Assembly: GCA_049426725.1 (NCBI GenBank)
Contig: JBMSYN010000005.1
Span: 61,581-125,580, forward strand
DNA from: UBA961 sp049426725
GTDB lineage: Bacteria; Bacteroidota; Ignavibacteria; Kapaibacteriales; UBA961
Reading direction: 5' to 3'
DNA length: 64,000 bases
Notes under the pieces: generated by a model
Told to the model about the DNA's origin: nothing
The model's database searches: none
What the model saw: only the letters and a program-made list of their open reading frames with translations
Made by a program: the position numbers and the translations under genes
Shown here: positions 35,831 to 45,522 of the stretch, one piece after another
Position numbering within the stretch: the stretch's first letter is position 1
Layout of the letters: every line of letters starts with the position of its first letter

Positions 35831-36853
35831 TTAAGAATCTCGTTTTTTCCGATAAGCATTCACGGCTTTTGCATGATCCGCTCCATTGGATGTGAAGACA
35901 TGCTCTCCTGTTCCATCGCCTTTCGCCACGAAAAACACATAATTATGTAGTTCAGGTTGCAAAGCAGCGAGTATAGACTCCCTTCCCGGGCAATTTATTG
36001 GACCAGGCGGTAAACCTGCATAACGATAAGTATTATATGGACTATCTATTCGAAGATCACTATAGTATAAACGCTTTCTTTTCCCGATCGCATATTGCAC
36101 GGTTGGATCTGCCTCCAATTTCATTCCACGCTTCAAACGATTATGATAAACACCGCTGATTCTCGATCTTTCGGATGCAACGGAAGCCTCTGCTTCTATG
36201 ATTGATGCTAGAGTAAGAATTTCATGCTTGGTATAGGGAGATTTTTTCAATAAATCTTCGCATCGTTTTTCCCAAAACATGCGATGTATCACAGCAAGCT
36301 TTTTGATGATCTCAGATGGAATTTGATTTTTATACATGTTATATGTGTCGGGCATGCAATATCCCTCCATCGAAGTTTGCTTCACACCCAATGCCTTGCA
36401 CACGGAATCATTTAAAGCCAATGTCATGAATGCAGAAGAATCAATGGTAAGTCTTTTTTTGAGTATTGATGCGATGCGACGCAAATCAGAGCCCTCGGGA
36501 ATAACCACATTTATTGTCATTCCGGATTGACCAGAAAACACCATTTTCAATAATCGTGCATGCGAGATGGTTGGCTCCAATATGAGTTCACCGGAATACA
36601 CATCCCTTCCCGAAATTACTTGATACATTGTAGTGAGAACATAAAATACATAGGGATGATCGATCACTTTTTCTTTCGATAAAGTTGAAACGATTCCGGA
36701 GATGGTCTTTTCTTTTAATGCGATTTCTTTTGTGGTAACAATTGGTATTGAACTCAATAAATACACAATTGAAATCACAACTGATCCAAGAAAAGCCACT
36801 ATTGCGATGATGAGCTTGGTTTTATATGAACTATGAGCTTTTTTCTTGGGCAC
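35831..36853 (-). CDS. mltG: Endolytic murein transglycosylase MltG
   Basis: 340-aa YceG/MltG protein: one N-terminal membrane helix (14-34), LysM-like region, and the catalytic YceG domain with LASIIEAEAS (215-224; Glu220 aligns with the E. coli catalytic Glu), GVYHNRLKRGMKLEADPTVQYA and YNTYRYAGLPPGPI. It cleaves nascent glycan strands and sets their length. The start is GTG 36853; no ATG is available before the basic cytoplasmic tail. It follows the large surface-protein gene at 21 nt. Confidence 0.95.
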   Translation of the reverse strand: MPKKKAHSSYKTKLIIAIVAFLGSVVISIVYLLSSIPIVTTKEIALKEKTISGIVSTLSKEKVIDHPYVFYVLTTMYQVISGRDVYSGELILEPTISHARLLKMVFSGQSGMTINVVIPEGSDLRRIASILKKRLTIDSSAFMTLALNDSVCKALGVKQTSMEGYCMPDTYNMYKNQIPSEIIKKLAVIHRMFWEKRCEDLLKKSPYTKHEILTLASIIEAEASVASERSRISGVYHNRLKRGMKLEADPTVQYAIGKRKRLYYSDLRIDSPYNTYRYAGLPPGPINCPGRESILAALQPELHNYVFFVAKGDGTGEHVFTSNGADHAKAVNAYRKKRDS

Positions 36854-36874
36854 GATGAATCTAAGAGAATGAGA

Positions 36875-39800
36875 TTAATCAGCAATGATACATGGAATGA
36901 TCTCCCGAGCATTGTCGGAAGTTATGACTATCACATAAGTACCGGGTGGATGTTGTTTCATGTCCATGTCAACGGAATAATCTCCGGCTGGGGCTGAATT
37001 CAACATAAACATCTGCTCTTCTCTTCCTGACATGGGTTCGATAATTTTCACATGTAATTGTGCGGATGCTTGCATGGAAAATGTCAAGCGAGATTGCGAG
37101 CCATGCAAAATGGGATGAGGGGCAATTCCAATATTTGCAATCTTTTTCATTGACAAATCAACGATTGAAGACTTTATGGTTACATCGCATTTGCCATTAG
37201 AAATCAATGTTTCTTTTGTCCCAAATGCCTCATAGATGAATGGCAATGACACACAACTTCTTCCAATGAAAATGGTGTCTCTATCACGCTTTGTTTCATA
37301 CATAGTATCGATGATGTCAATCGGAGCATAACAAGCCAAAACCGTGGCGCTCTTTCCTGGTGCTATGCGTATCGGAAGAATTGATTTTGGAACGCTAAAC
37401 ACGGTATTTTTCGATAGGCGTAATTGATCAACAACTTGTTCATACAATCCCGTATTGAAGAGAGTGATACTATCACAATACAGAGATCCAATTGGAATTC
37501 CTCCCAATACTTTTTTTATTCCGCTCGGTGATGTTGTTTGAATCGTAAACCCGGGTATGGTGTCATAATAAAAAGAAACATTCCCATTTTTATCTTCAGC
37601 TCTAATCTCATACATCGCATCTTTATTAACATCGATCACGCAGATATTCAAAGCACGAATTGCTTGTGTATTGGGGAAAGATGTTGTCCAATTGATGTTT
37701 TTGGATGATGAAATGGTAACATCCTTGAGTCCGCCATCCGTTGCCAAAGAATCTGATATGAATGCAAAATGGCAAGTACCACAAGAATCAGGTTTTGCCG
37801 AGATGAGCGGTTTCTGTTTATCCAAAAATGCAGTGATGTCAAATAAAGCCATTGTCTTTGTAGTACATTCATTTTCAATGAACAATGAATCAAAAACATT
37901 GCCTTCAATCGCTGCATCATAGCTGATTTGATAGGTAAACTGTTCTTTGGGTTTGAGCGTAAGTGGTGTCGGGCCTATGATGGTGAATGCACTACCAATG
38001 CCCTTCCACATGGATGGCTTGATGATCTGATTAAAACTTCCATAATTTTCGAGAGTAACCAAATAGGTGACTCTTTTTCCAACGGGTGTTTTTTCTTTGA
38101 ATTGCTGAATCGAATCATTGTTTTGAAGTTTATATGTACTCGAAACAGTAAATCCTTTAATGCGAATGGGCAGGGTTGTTTTTTGGAGAACAGAATCAAT
38201 TGCAGTGACTATTATTTCCCCATCTTGATTTGGATCCCTCAGACCAATCTTAAAAATGACGGAATCTTGAGGTGGAATGAGATTAAAGGTAAAACTTTCA
38301 ATATTCTTCGCCGATCCGGGCTCTTCAAAAATGCGTACGATACGTGAATCTCCCGCAACCGTATCATAAACTGCTCCAAGATATCCAGTACAACTTTGCG
38401 CCCCTGTAATCTGAGGTGGATTGAAGTCAAAACTTCTGAAACTCATGCCACCGACATATCCATAGGAATTTGCTCTACCATATCCATATACATAAATACC
38501 GACTCGCTCACTTGATGTTACCGTATGTACACCATCGCCAACTCTCACCCATATATATGAGAAATTGGTACCTGGAATTGGTACGGCATTAGAACCCGCA
38601 ATCAATTCCACCAATTGACCATCCAATCTTGTAGTTGCAACTGCTGAATTTGGCATCACAATCGTGGTAAATTGTTGCTCATATCCATTAATGTAAAGAA
38701 AGTTATTTGCATAGTTTACTGCCTGAATACTCACAAAACGATAATTGTCTTGGAATTGATCACTTGGGGGCACGAGCATCATGAATGGATCACCATTATA
38801 ATCCGTACCAGCAGAACTATTTGTTCCTGATGTTTTTTTGTATTGTGCTACCAAAATCGATTTATTCGATGAAATCACTTGAGGAGTTGTCAAAACAGAT
38901 TGATACATTCCTCCTTTTGATAGCGTGGTTGTTTTTACACCATTAATCATAATGTCAGTGCTATCATAGGCAGCAAGTACACGATATATGTCTTGAGATA
39001 AATTTGTCGCATTATCGGGTTTTGGGAATGGCACTACAATGGCTGTTCTTCCCCATGTATCAACACTGGGCAATTGCTCAACGATATGATCTCTTGAGCT
39101 CAATTCACTATTCTTAATCGGGATTCTCGCTCTTTGATGTCCTGCAAACAATGCTATCGGTTTATTTGCCTGCACTCTGCTACCGGTCATATCTCCTGAG
39201 CCATCACCGGTATTCATTTCAGCTTGAACAAGAAATGATTCACCTTGATCAAGAGTAGTAAGAATTGGTGAGGCACTATTTCTCCGAGATGTCGGAGCAG
39301 ATGGGAAAATAGTGATATCTGTATTGTCTTCGGTAGCTACAATCGCAAACTGCGAGGGGGTGCTGCTATTTGCGAAAGCATTACCGGTGCGATCAGAATT
39401 ATAGGTAAGCACATAATGATCTTTTCCAAGAGCATCAGTTGGCAAAACAAGAAAGGCATCGCTTGTTGTTGAGCCTTGATTAAGAGCATAGACTGTCACT
39501 TCTTTGTCGGAAGTCAGATGAAAGACATTTTCAACGGGGATTTCTGCTTGATTATTGGCAGATGTCTGAAAATCTGATGGATTTTCCCCTTGCAATTCAT
39601 AAGGAAGCCAAAAAACTCTGTGAGTAAAGACATTTGCCGGGTCGGGTATTGAAAAAGCTATTGATTGCCAGATGCCATTACGACCTTTATATCGTAGGGT
39701 TCCACTTGCGGGTTCGGAAGCAGATATATAAATGTACAAGGAGTCTGTTTCAGGATTATTCACATGCAAATTTGGAATGAAAGTGAACCAGAAATCTTTT

Positions 39801-39904
39801 CCCCTGCTATCTTTTTCTTGTGCAGTGACATCATATGCCATGAATATCCCAAGAAGGAATATCGTACATGAAAAGATGCGTGAAATGCGTGTGAATGTCA
39901 TCAT
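36875..39904 (-). CDS. Large secreted protein with IgGFc-binding-like N-terminal domain and T9SS-type end
   Basis: About 1009 aa from ATG 39904 (ATG 39901 adjacent; a GTG at 39937 is less likely because it precedes the signal peptide by 20 residues). After the signal peptide (cleaved near DVTAQ), DSRGKDFWFTFIPNLH begins a domain seen in IgGFc-binding-protein N-termini of Bacteroidota: EDNTDITIFPSAP, DHIVEQLPSVDTWGRTAIVVP, then YGMSFRSFDFNP-like strands. Ig-like repeats follow, and the last 80 residues (GIAPHPILHGSQSRLTFSMQ... GTYVIVITSD) resemble a FlgD-like/T9SS domain. Surface or extracellular; ligand unknown. Confidence 0.7.
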   Translation of the reverse strand: MMTFTRISRIFSCTIFLLGIFMAYDVTAQEKDSRGKDFWFTFIPNLHVNNPETDSLYIYISASEPASGTLRYKGRNGIWQSIAFSIPDPANVFTHRVFWLPYELQGENPSDFQTSANNQAEIPVENVFHLTSDKEVTVYALNQGSTTSDAFLVLPTDALGKDHYVLTYNSDRTGNAFANSSTPSQFAIVATEDNTDITIFPSAPTSRRNSASPILTTLDQGESFLVQAEMNTGDGSGDMTGSRVQANKPIALFAGHQRARIPIKNSELSSRDHIVEQLPSVDTWGRTAIVVPFPKPDNATNLSQDIYRVLAAYDSTDIMINGVKTTTLSKGGMYQSVLTTPQVISSNKSILVAQYKKTSGTNSSAGTDYNGDPFMMLVPPSDQFQDNYRFVSIQAVNYANNFLYINGYEQQFTTIVMPNSAVATTRLDGQLVELIAGSNAVPIPGTNFSYIWVRVGDGVHTVTSSERVGIYVYGYGRANSYGYVGGMSFRSFDFNPPQITGAQSCTGYLGAVYDTVAGDSRIVRIFEEPGSAKNIESFTFNLIPPQDSVIFKIGLRDPNQDGEIIVTAIDSVLQKTTLPIRIKGFTVSSTYKLQNNDSIQQFKEKTPVGKRVTYLVTLENYGSFNQIIKPSMWKGIGSAFTIIGPTPLTLKPKEQFTYQISYDAAIEGNVFDSLFIENECTTKTMALFDITAFLDKQKPLISAKPDSCGTCHFAFISDSLATDGGLKDVTISSSKNINWTTSFPNTQAIRALNICVIDVNKDAMYEIRAEDKNGNVSFYYDTIPGFTIQTTSPSGIKKVLGGIPIGSLYCDSITLFNTGLYEQVVDQLRLSKNTVFSVPKSILPIRIAPGKSATVLACYAPIDIIDTMYETKRDRDTIFIGRSCVSLPFIYEAFGTKETLISNGKCDVTIKSSIVDLSMKKIANIGIAPHPILHGSQSRLTFSMQASAQLHVKIIEPMSGREEQMFMLNSAPAGDYSVDMDMKQHPPGTYVIVITSDNAREIIPCIIAD

Positions 39905-40070
39905 GAAAGTATTGCCAGAGTTTGATTGTAATGACACAACAGAATGACCTTTGTTTCCGGTTCCTGTGCATCAGCCCCATTGCAAGTTAGTGAAATACCC
40001 ACAATATGAAAATTAAGCCTGGGTATTCGTATTTTTGAGATTATCTAGATTCACAGTAAAAACCTGTCAC

Positions 40071-41051
40071 ATGAAACCAAAAATTGCTGTTTTTTTCACC
40101 GGTGGCACCATCTGCATGAGAGTAGATGAGGGTTTTGGGGGTATAGTTCCTGCACTTTCTGCCAAACAAATTCTCGACACAATTCCGGATGTCATTGAAC
40201 TTGCAGATGTGGAAGTGATTGAATTTGGTCATTTTCCCGGACCTCACATGACCCCGGAGATCATGTTCGAGCTTTCCAAGCAGATAAAGACATATGTCAA
40301 TCGTGGTGATATTGATGGGATAATAGTAACGCATGGCACTGATACGCTCGAGGAAACGGCATATTTTCTCGATTGCACGATTGACACACATATTCCCATC
40401 ATCGTGATTGGTGCAATGCGAAATTCAAGCGAACCCGATTGGGATGGACCACGCAATTTGCGTGATGCACTCATCCTTGCCGGAAGCAAAGAGGCACATG
40501 GATATGGAGTATTGCTATGCTTATCTGATTCCATCAATGCCGCCTCGGAAGCAACAAAAACCGACACAAATCAACTCAATACTTTTGCAAGTTTTGACTT
40601 TGGCCCAATTGGACGGATTGTAAATGGCACCGTCATGATGCACCGTAAACCAGTACGCAGAGAGATTTTCGCCATAGATCGCCTACCCAATCATGTCCCA
40701 TTGCTCAAATGTTATGCAGGAATGGATGCAATGCTCATCGAATGTGCAATAAACCATGGAGCAGCCGGCATTGTGATCGAAGCATTCGGGGTTGGGAATG
40801 TTCCTCCATCAGTGTTTTATGCTTTGAAAGACGCCGTTTCTGCCAATATTCCAATTGTATTGACTTCTCGTTGCCCTGTTGGGAGAATCGAGCATATTTA
40901 TGCTTATGAAGGTGCCGGCAAACATTTATATGATGCAGGCATTATTTTTGCTGACTATTTAAATGGACAAAAAGCAAGAATCAAACTCATAGCTGCTTTA
41001 GGTGCCGGTTATGATATTTCCAGAATTCGGGCAGCATTTGAATGGGCCTAA
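40071..41051 (+). CDS. Type I (cytosolic) asparaginase
   Basis: 326 aa from ATG 40071; a TTG at 40035 would extend it without homologous residues. Both catalytic threonine motifs are present: FFTGGTI (8-14, Thr10) and IVTHGTDTLEET (85-96, Thr87/Thr90-Asp91). No signal peptide is present, so it is a cytoplasmic L-asparaginase making aspartate and ammonia; glutaminase activity cannot be excluded. An isolated -7 match (TATTTTTG, 40030-40037) lies upstream without a -33 partner. The FtsX-like gene follows at 18 nt. Confidence 0.92.
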   Translation: MKPKIAVFFTGGTICMRVDEGFGGIVPALSAKQILDTIPDVIELADVEVIEFGHFPGPHMTPEIMFELSKQIKTYVNRGDIDGIIVTHGTDTLEETAYFLDCTIDTHIPIIVIGAMRNSSEPDWDGPRNLRDALILAGSKEAHGYGVLLCLSDSINAASEATKTDTNQLNTFASFDFGPIGRIVNGTVMMHRKPVRREIFAIDRLPNHVPLLKCYAGMDAMLIECAINHGAAGIVIEAFGVGNVPPSVFYALKDAVSANIPIVLTSRCPVGRIEHIYAYEGAGKHLYDAGIIFADYLNGQKARIKLIAALGAGYDISRIRAAFEWA

Positions 41052-41069
41052 TCATAGTGAGAATAGTGC

Positions 41070-41927
41070 ATGAGTAGAGAATATTACTTCCACAGAGCAG
41101 GGACTTTGATTTCCAAGAGGAAAGTACCATTCTTTCGCATTGTACTCATTGCTATTATTCTGACATTATCTGCTATATGGGCTGTGACGGCCTATGAGGG
41201 ATTGATGAAAGAACAAGACAGACTCGCCTCAAACTTTGAAATATCGGTCATCATCAAAAAAAATACGGATACCTTGAGAATCGTTTCTCTATCGGAATCC
41301 TTGAAGAAATATCAACAAATTCGTACGGTGAAGATTATCTCACCTGCTCTTGCAAGTATTGAATTTGAAAAAGAACTTGGTGAAGATACAGGCATACTCT
41401 TCACTGAAAGTCCATTTCAGTGGTCAATTGCATTCACGATGGAACCCGAATATTGCAATCATGAAACAGTGAGTGCCCTACTTGAAGATCTTCAATCAAA
41501 AAGCATCATTGAGCAAACTGTATTCAATGATAAAGCGGCAGGTGCTCTCTTTGCCAGAAGCACAATGGTGCTCACACTTGGTTTGGCGGGTGCAACAGGC
41601 ATAGTGATTCTTTTTCTAGGATTTTTGTCCTATGTATTTAGAGCAGAATTATTGCAAAGTCCGGCAGAATGGTTTATTCTTCAAACACTTGGCGCAGGAC
41701 GCATGTTCATAGCACTCCCGCATGTATTGTTTGCAGCATGCGCTTGCTTGACAGGCATTGCACTAGGCGGCTTGCTAGCAATCCCCATTCAGCTTGCTTT
41801 TTCATCAACACAATCATGGGTGATGGATATACCATTTGGGATGATCATGACAGCTCATGCATTCGTGGGACTGCTTTCCCTCTCAACAGCAATCATAACC
41901 GCTTTCACAGTTTCAAAAGGAAAATAA
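41070..41927 (+). CDS. ftsX: FtsX-like cell-division ABC transporter permease
   Basis: 285 aa with FtsX topology: a basic N-terminus, TM1 (about 22-42), an extracytoplasmic domain (45-155) and three helices (about 167-190, 212-236, 258-280) with a short cytoplasmic loop (FRAELLQSPAEWFILQTLGAGRMFI). FtsEX signals cell-wall hydrolysis at division by controlling amidase activation. No ftsE lies in the window, so the ATPase must be elsewhere. Identity rests on topology, length and the LQTLGAG-type coupling loop. Its stop codon overlaps the tRNA-Leu terminator. Confidence 0.75.
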   Translation: MSREYYFHRAGTLISKRKVPFFRIVLIAIILTLSAIWAVTAYEGLMKEQDRLASNFEISVIIKKNTDTLRIVSLSESLKKYQQIRTVKIISPALASIEFEKELGEDTGILFTESPFQWSIAFTMEPEYCNHETVSALLEDLQSKSIIEQTVFNDKAAGALFARSTMVLTLGLAGATGIVILFLGFLSYVFRAELLQSPAEWFILQTLGAGRMFIALPHVLFAACACLTGIALGGLLAIPIQLAFSSTQSWVMDIPFGMIMTAHAFVGLLSLSTAIITAFTVSKGK

Positions 41928-41953
41928 AAAAGCCCTGATCTCAAGATCAGAGC
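41926..41953 (-). terminator. Intrinsic terminator of tRNA-Leu
   Basis: Minus strand: GCTCTGATC (41953-41945), loop TTGA, GATCAGGGC (41940-41932), then six T residues that include the complement of the ftsX stop codon. There is no T-run on the plus side. Confidence 0.8.
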
Positions 41954-41960
41954 CAATATG

Positions 41961-42044
41961 TGCGGAAGACGGGACTTGAACCCGTACGCCAGTGAAGGCG
42001 CCACCCCCTCAAGATGGTGCGTCTGCCAATTTCGCCACTTCCGC
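41961..42044 (-). tRNA. tRNA-Leu (anticodon GAG)
   Basis: 84 nt with the long variable arm of class II tRNAs. Acceptor GCGGAAG/CTTCCGC, discriminator A, anticodon stem CCATC/GGTGG with loop TTGAGGG (anticodon GAG), variable arm CGCCTTCACTGGCG, T-loop TTCAAGT. It reads CUC/CUU. CCA is not encoded. It has its own promoter and terminator. Confidence 0.95.
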
Positions 42045-42057
42045 ATCGCAGAGACAA

Positions 42058-42088
42058 CAAAGATAGCAGATTTTCGATACTTGACAAA
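42058..42088 (-). promoter_or_regulatory. Bacteroidota-type promoter of tRNA-Leu
   Basis: Minus strand TTTG (42088-42085), exactly 19 nt, TATCTTTG (42065-42058): a full consensus match, 14 nt before the tRNA 5' end. Confidence 0.75.
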
Positions 42089-42142
42089 ACCCTTTACCTT
42101 TCAAGATTGGTATTTTTCATGCCTTCATAGCTTATTCACAGC

Positions 42143-42174
42143 TTTGGTTATGCTCTGCATAGACCGTATCTTTG
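42143..42174 (+). promoter_or_regulatory. Bacteroidota-type promoter of the E1 / partner-switch / HDAC genes
   Basis: TTTG (42143-42146), 20 nt, TATCTTTG (42167-42174). The -7 octamer is identical to that of the divergent tRNA-Leu promoter. Predicted start near 42180, with a short leader to ATG 42206. A TTATTCACA (42132-42140), within the relaxed DnaA-box consensus, abuts it. Confidence 0.7.
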
Positions 42175-42205
42175 TCAATCTTATGAATCCCTTTTATTGA
42201 CACCC

Positions 42206-44650
42206 ATGGCATTTAAACATACATCTTCAAAAAAAGTCCTCAAAAAAAAATCAACTCAAATTCCTCACTCAAAAGAGGAATTGATTCGTGATTTAACTCT
42301 AGCCATCGAAAGCAGACAGGCCAGTCTTCTTGGAAGACGCGAAGTGCTTTCCGGCAAAGCAAAATTTGGAATTTTCGGTGATGGCAAAGAACTCCCGCAA
42401 TTGGCTTGGGCAAGAGCATTCAAAAAAGGAGATTTTAGATCTGGATATTATCGCGATCAAACATTCATGTTCGCTCTTGGCATATCTTCTGTAAAAGAAT
42501 TTTTTGCTCAGTTATATGCAATTCCCGACCCTGACTTGGAACCTGCTTCAGCAGGAAGGTCTATGAATGGTCACTTTGCCACACGCTCCTTGGATGCTCA
42601 GGGAAAGTGGATCAATGTAAAAGATCAATACAATTCTTCAGCCGACATATCCCCAACCGGATCTCAAATGCCTCGATTGGTTGGATTGGCTTATGCTTCA
42701 AGGTTATATCGTTCAATTGATGTATTAAAAAGTGAGAATGCATTCAGCAATGATGGAAATGAAGTTGCATGGGGCACTATCGGGAATGCAAGTGCCGCAG
42801 AAGGAATGTTTTGGGAGTCTGTCAATGCAATCGGTGTGCTGAAATCACCGGCAGTCATTTCAATTTGGGATGATGGTTATGGAATTTCCGTTCCGAATGA
42901 ATTTCAAATGACAAAGTCAAATGTTGGAGAGTTACTTTCAGGTTTCCAAAGAGCCCCGGGCACCAAAGATGGATATGATGTTCACACCGTGAAAGCTTGG
43001 GATTATCCTGCATTGCTAGAAGTTTATGCAAAAGCCGGGCAAATAGCCAGAACCGAACATGTTCCTCAAATCATTCATGTGATTGAAGTAACCCAACCAC
43101 AAGGTCATTCGACATCGGGAAGCCATGAGCGTTATAAATCCAAAGAACGACTCCAATGGGAGCAAGATTTCGATGGCATAGCTCGCATGAAACAGTGGCT
43201 TGTGAAAGAAGGAATGATCTCTGATTCCGAAATCGAACAAATCGAACAAGATGCAATTGCAAGAGTCAAGGGATGGCGGGATGAAGCATGGAAGGCATAT
43301 CAAGAACCAATTCTTCGCGATTTGCAACAAGCTGCAACATTGATACAAGCTATTATCAGCGAATGTACTTATGAAGAAATTGCTGAGAATCTACAGGAGT
43401 TACTTAACTCACTGCTTTGTCTTCGCGAACCATTTCGCAGAGACATCATGGGTATTGTGCATAAAGTTTTACTAACAACATCATCCCTAAATGTTCCATC
43501 AAGACAAGCCTTGCTTGCATGGAAGAAATCATTGAATGCATTGCAAGAAGATCGGTATTCATCACATTTATACAGTGAAAGTGATGAGTCTGTTTTCAAG
43601 CAATCACATATTCCACCTCGCTATGATGCCGAGCCGAATTTGGTGAATGGATCGGAAATCATGAATGCTTGTTTTGATTATCATTTGAACAGAGATTCTC
43701 GCATCATTGCATTCGGAGAAGATGTTGGACAGCTCGGAGATGTCAATCAAGGATTCAGTGGTTTGCAGGCGAAATATGGCGCCCTGCGCGTTTCTGATAC
43801 AGGCATTCGTGAAGCCACAATTTTGGGACAAGGTATCGGCTTGGCAATGCGTGGTCTTAAACCAATCGTTGAAATTCAATATTTGGATTATCTCCTCTAT
43901 GCACTGCAATTGATGAGTGATGATCTGGCAACGGTGCAATGGAGAACGAAAGGCGGTCAAAAAGCTCCGGCAATCATTCGCACACGCGGACACCGACTGG
44001 AAGGTGTATGGCATAGTGGAAGCCCTATGGCAGGCATCATAAATTTGGTGCGTGGAATTCATGTATGTGTACCACGAAACATGACACAAGCCGCCGGAAT
44101 GTACACGACACTCTTGCAATCAGATGAGCCAGGTTTGATCATCGAAGTATTGAATGGTTATCGTTTAAAAGAAGCATTGCCTGCAAACATGGGTGAATAT
44201 TCAATACCCCTGGGCTTGCCTGAAGTGTTGAAGGAAGGTGCAGACATTACGCTTGTCACCTATGGCGCATGTTGTAGAATTGCTCTTGAAGCAGCCGAAC
44301 ATCTTGCCGCGCTCAATATTTATGTAGAAGTCATCGATGTTCAAACACTATTGCCATTCGATCTCTCCGGGAAGATTGTTGATTCACTCAAAAAAACAAA
44401 TCGCATTCTTTTCTATGATGAAGATGTACCCGGTGGAGCAACAGCATATATGATGCAAGAAGTGTTGGAAAAACAAGGCGGGTATATGCATCTTGATTCC
44501 AAACCAGTCACCCTGACATCAAAAGAACATCGTCCCGCTTATGGAACAGATGGAAATTTCTGGTCTAAAGCTGAAGTCGAACATGTTGTCGAAGCCGTCT
44601 ATGCCATTATGCATGAAGCAGATCCCGAGCGTCATCCCAACATTTTTTGA
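42206..44650 (+). CDS. 2-Oxoacid dehydrogenase E1, fused alpha and beta subunits
   Basis: 814 aa from ATG 42206. The N-terminal half is an E1 alpha module with the thiamine-diphosphate region (GTIGNASAAEGMFWESVNAIG, SIWDDGYGISVPNEF) and HSTSGSHERYKSKER; the C-terminal half from about residue 475 is an E1 beta/transketolase-C module (RIIAFGEDVGQLGDVN, GLQAKYGALRVSDTGIREA, and DVQTLLPFD near the end). Such fusions are common in Bacteroidota and decarboxylate pyruvate or branched-chain oxoacids for an E2. No E2 or E3 gene is present here, so the substrate is open. It heads the group containing the STAS, kinase and HDAC genes. Confidence 0.9.
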   Translation: MAFKHTSSKKVLKKKSTQIPHSKEELIRDLTLAIESRQASLLGRREVLSGKAKFGIFGDGKELPQLAWARAFKKGDFRSGYYRDQTFMFALGISSVKEFFAQLYAIPDPDLEPASAGRSMNGHFATRSLDAQGKWINVKDQYNSSADISPTGSQMPRLVGLAYASRLYRSIDVLKSENAFSNDGNEVAWGTIGNASAAEGMFWESVNAIGVLKSPAVISIWDDGYGISVPNEFQMTKSNVGELLSGFQRAPGTKDGYDVHTVKAWDYPALLEVYAKAGQIARTEHVPQIIHVIEVTQPQGHSTSGSHERYKSKERLQWEQDFDGIARMKQWLVKEGMISDSEIEQIEQDAIARVKGWRDEAWKAYQEPILRDLQQAATLIQAIISECTYEEIAENLQELLNSLLCLREPFRRDIMGIVHKVLLTTSSLNVPSRQALLAWKKSLNALQEDRYSSHLYSESDESVFKQSHIPPRYDAEPNLVNGSEIMNACFDYHLNRDSRIIAFGEDVGQLGDVNQGFSGLQAKYGALRVSDTGIREATILGQGIGLAMRGLKPIVEIQYLDYLLYALQLMSDDLATVQWRTKGGQKAPAIIRTRGHRLEGVWHSGSPMAGIINLVRGIHVCVPRNMTQAAGMYTTLLQSDEPGLIIEVLNGYRLKEALPANMGEYSIPLGLPEVLKEGADITLVTYGACCRIALEAAEHLAALNIYVEVIDVQTLLPFDLSGKIVDSLKKTNRILFYDEDVPGGATAYMMQEVLEKQGGYMHLDSKPVTLTSKEHRPAYGTDGNFWSKAEVEHVVEAVYAIMHEADPERHPNIF

Positions 44651-44715
44651 TTGAATGTAACTTCATCAAGAAGAATTCGTATTTCCACTTCAAACTTTTG
44701 AGGAATTGTTGGTAT

Positions 44716-45075
44716 ATGGAATCACCTACTTTTACCATAGATGTCAAAGAAGAAGGAAATGTCTACATTCTTCTGTTGAATGGATATTTGGATGCATCCA
44801 CCTCACATATCCTTGATCAAACAATACAGTCTATCATTCAGCAATCAGGAAAGAAATTGCTGATTGATTGCGAACACCTCTCTTATATCAGCAGTGCGGG
44901 ATTGGGTATTTTTATGAAACATGTCGATGCAATACGCAATGCATTGGGTGATATGGCGTTTTGTACAATGCAAAAACCTGTATTCACTGTTTTTGATTTA
45001 CTTGGATTTCCTGTTTTGTTTCGCATTTGCGATGATCAACAACAAGGTTTGCAATTCTTGACAAATGAAGGGTGA
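44716..45075 (+). CDS. STAS-domain anti-sigma factor antagonist
   Basis: 119 aa from ATG 44716 with AGGA 11 nt upstream; earlier TTG in-frame codons add unrelated residues. Single STAS domain of the SpoIIAA/RsbV type: LNGYLDASTSHIL, LIDCEHLSYISSAGLGIF. Ser60 aligns with the phosphorylated serine of SpoIIAA. When dephosphorylated such proteins bind the HATPase kinase and release its target, a sigma factor or another effector. The kinase follows at 3 nt. Confidence 0.88.
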   Translation: MESPTFTIDVKEEGNVYILLLNGYLDASTSHILDQTIQSIIQQSGKKLLIDCEHLSYISSAGLGIFMKHVDAIRNALGDMAFCTMQKPVFTVFDLLGFPVLFRICDDQQQGLQFLTNEG

Positions 45076-45078
45076 GTC

Positions 45079-45519
45079 ATGCCAATTGTGCATCAAGATG
45101 TTTTCATTGCCGGAACTTCCGTAAGAGAATTGGCCGTCATAAGAAATTTTGTGATTGAAGCCATGAACAAAACCGGAATTGATGATTCCTATAGTCATGT
45201 ATTATGTCTTGCCATCGATGAGGCCTGTGCAAATATCATGCTGCATGGCATAACAAATTCTCAAACAACAATTAAAATTTTACTCGAATGTCATGATGAC
45301 CATTGCAAGGTGATCATTCAAGACAATGCATCTTCTTTCAATCCATTAACCGTTCCTACAAAAGACATGGATGATTATTTTCGAAAGAGAGATCATGGTG
45401 GTCTTGGTATCGAAATCATGCGTAGAATCATCGATGATATCCACTATGAAAAATCAAAAAACTTGCAACCATGGAATACTTTGTCATTCAAAAAGTTTTT
45501 TCGCCGTTCCCGTCATTGA
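45079..45519 (+). CDS. RsbW/SpoIIAB-like HATPase serine kinase (anti-sigma factor)
   Basis: 146 aa, GHKL ATPase fold: N-box AIDEACANIMLHG (46-58), ATP-lid start IIQDNASSFN (79-88) with D82-N83, and HGGLGIEIM (106-114). It should phosphorylate the upstream STAS protein and bind a sigma factor or other effector. No sigma factor gene and no PP2C phosphatase gene is in the window. The HDAC-family gene starts 3 nt after the stop. Confidence 0.88.
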   Translation: MPIVHQDVFIAGTSVRELAVIRNFVIEAMNKTGIDDSYSHVLCLAIDEACANIMLHGITNSQTTIKILLECHDDHCKVIIQDNASSFNPLTVPTKDMDDYFRKRDHGGLGIEIMRRIIDDIHYEKSKNLQPWNTLSFKKFFRRSRH

Positions 45520-45522
45520 TGC

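Noticed and set aside
39994..40027. AATACCCA / TGGGTATT inverted repeat upstream of asparaginase as an operator
   Set aside because: The arms are 18 nt apart, no promoter with a -33 partner overlaps it, and one such repeat is expected by chance in this much intergenic DNA.
41926..41953. Terminator for the FtsX-like gene
   Set aside because: The T-run lies only on the minus side; on the plus strand the hairpin is followed by AATATG, so it serves tRNA-Leu.
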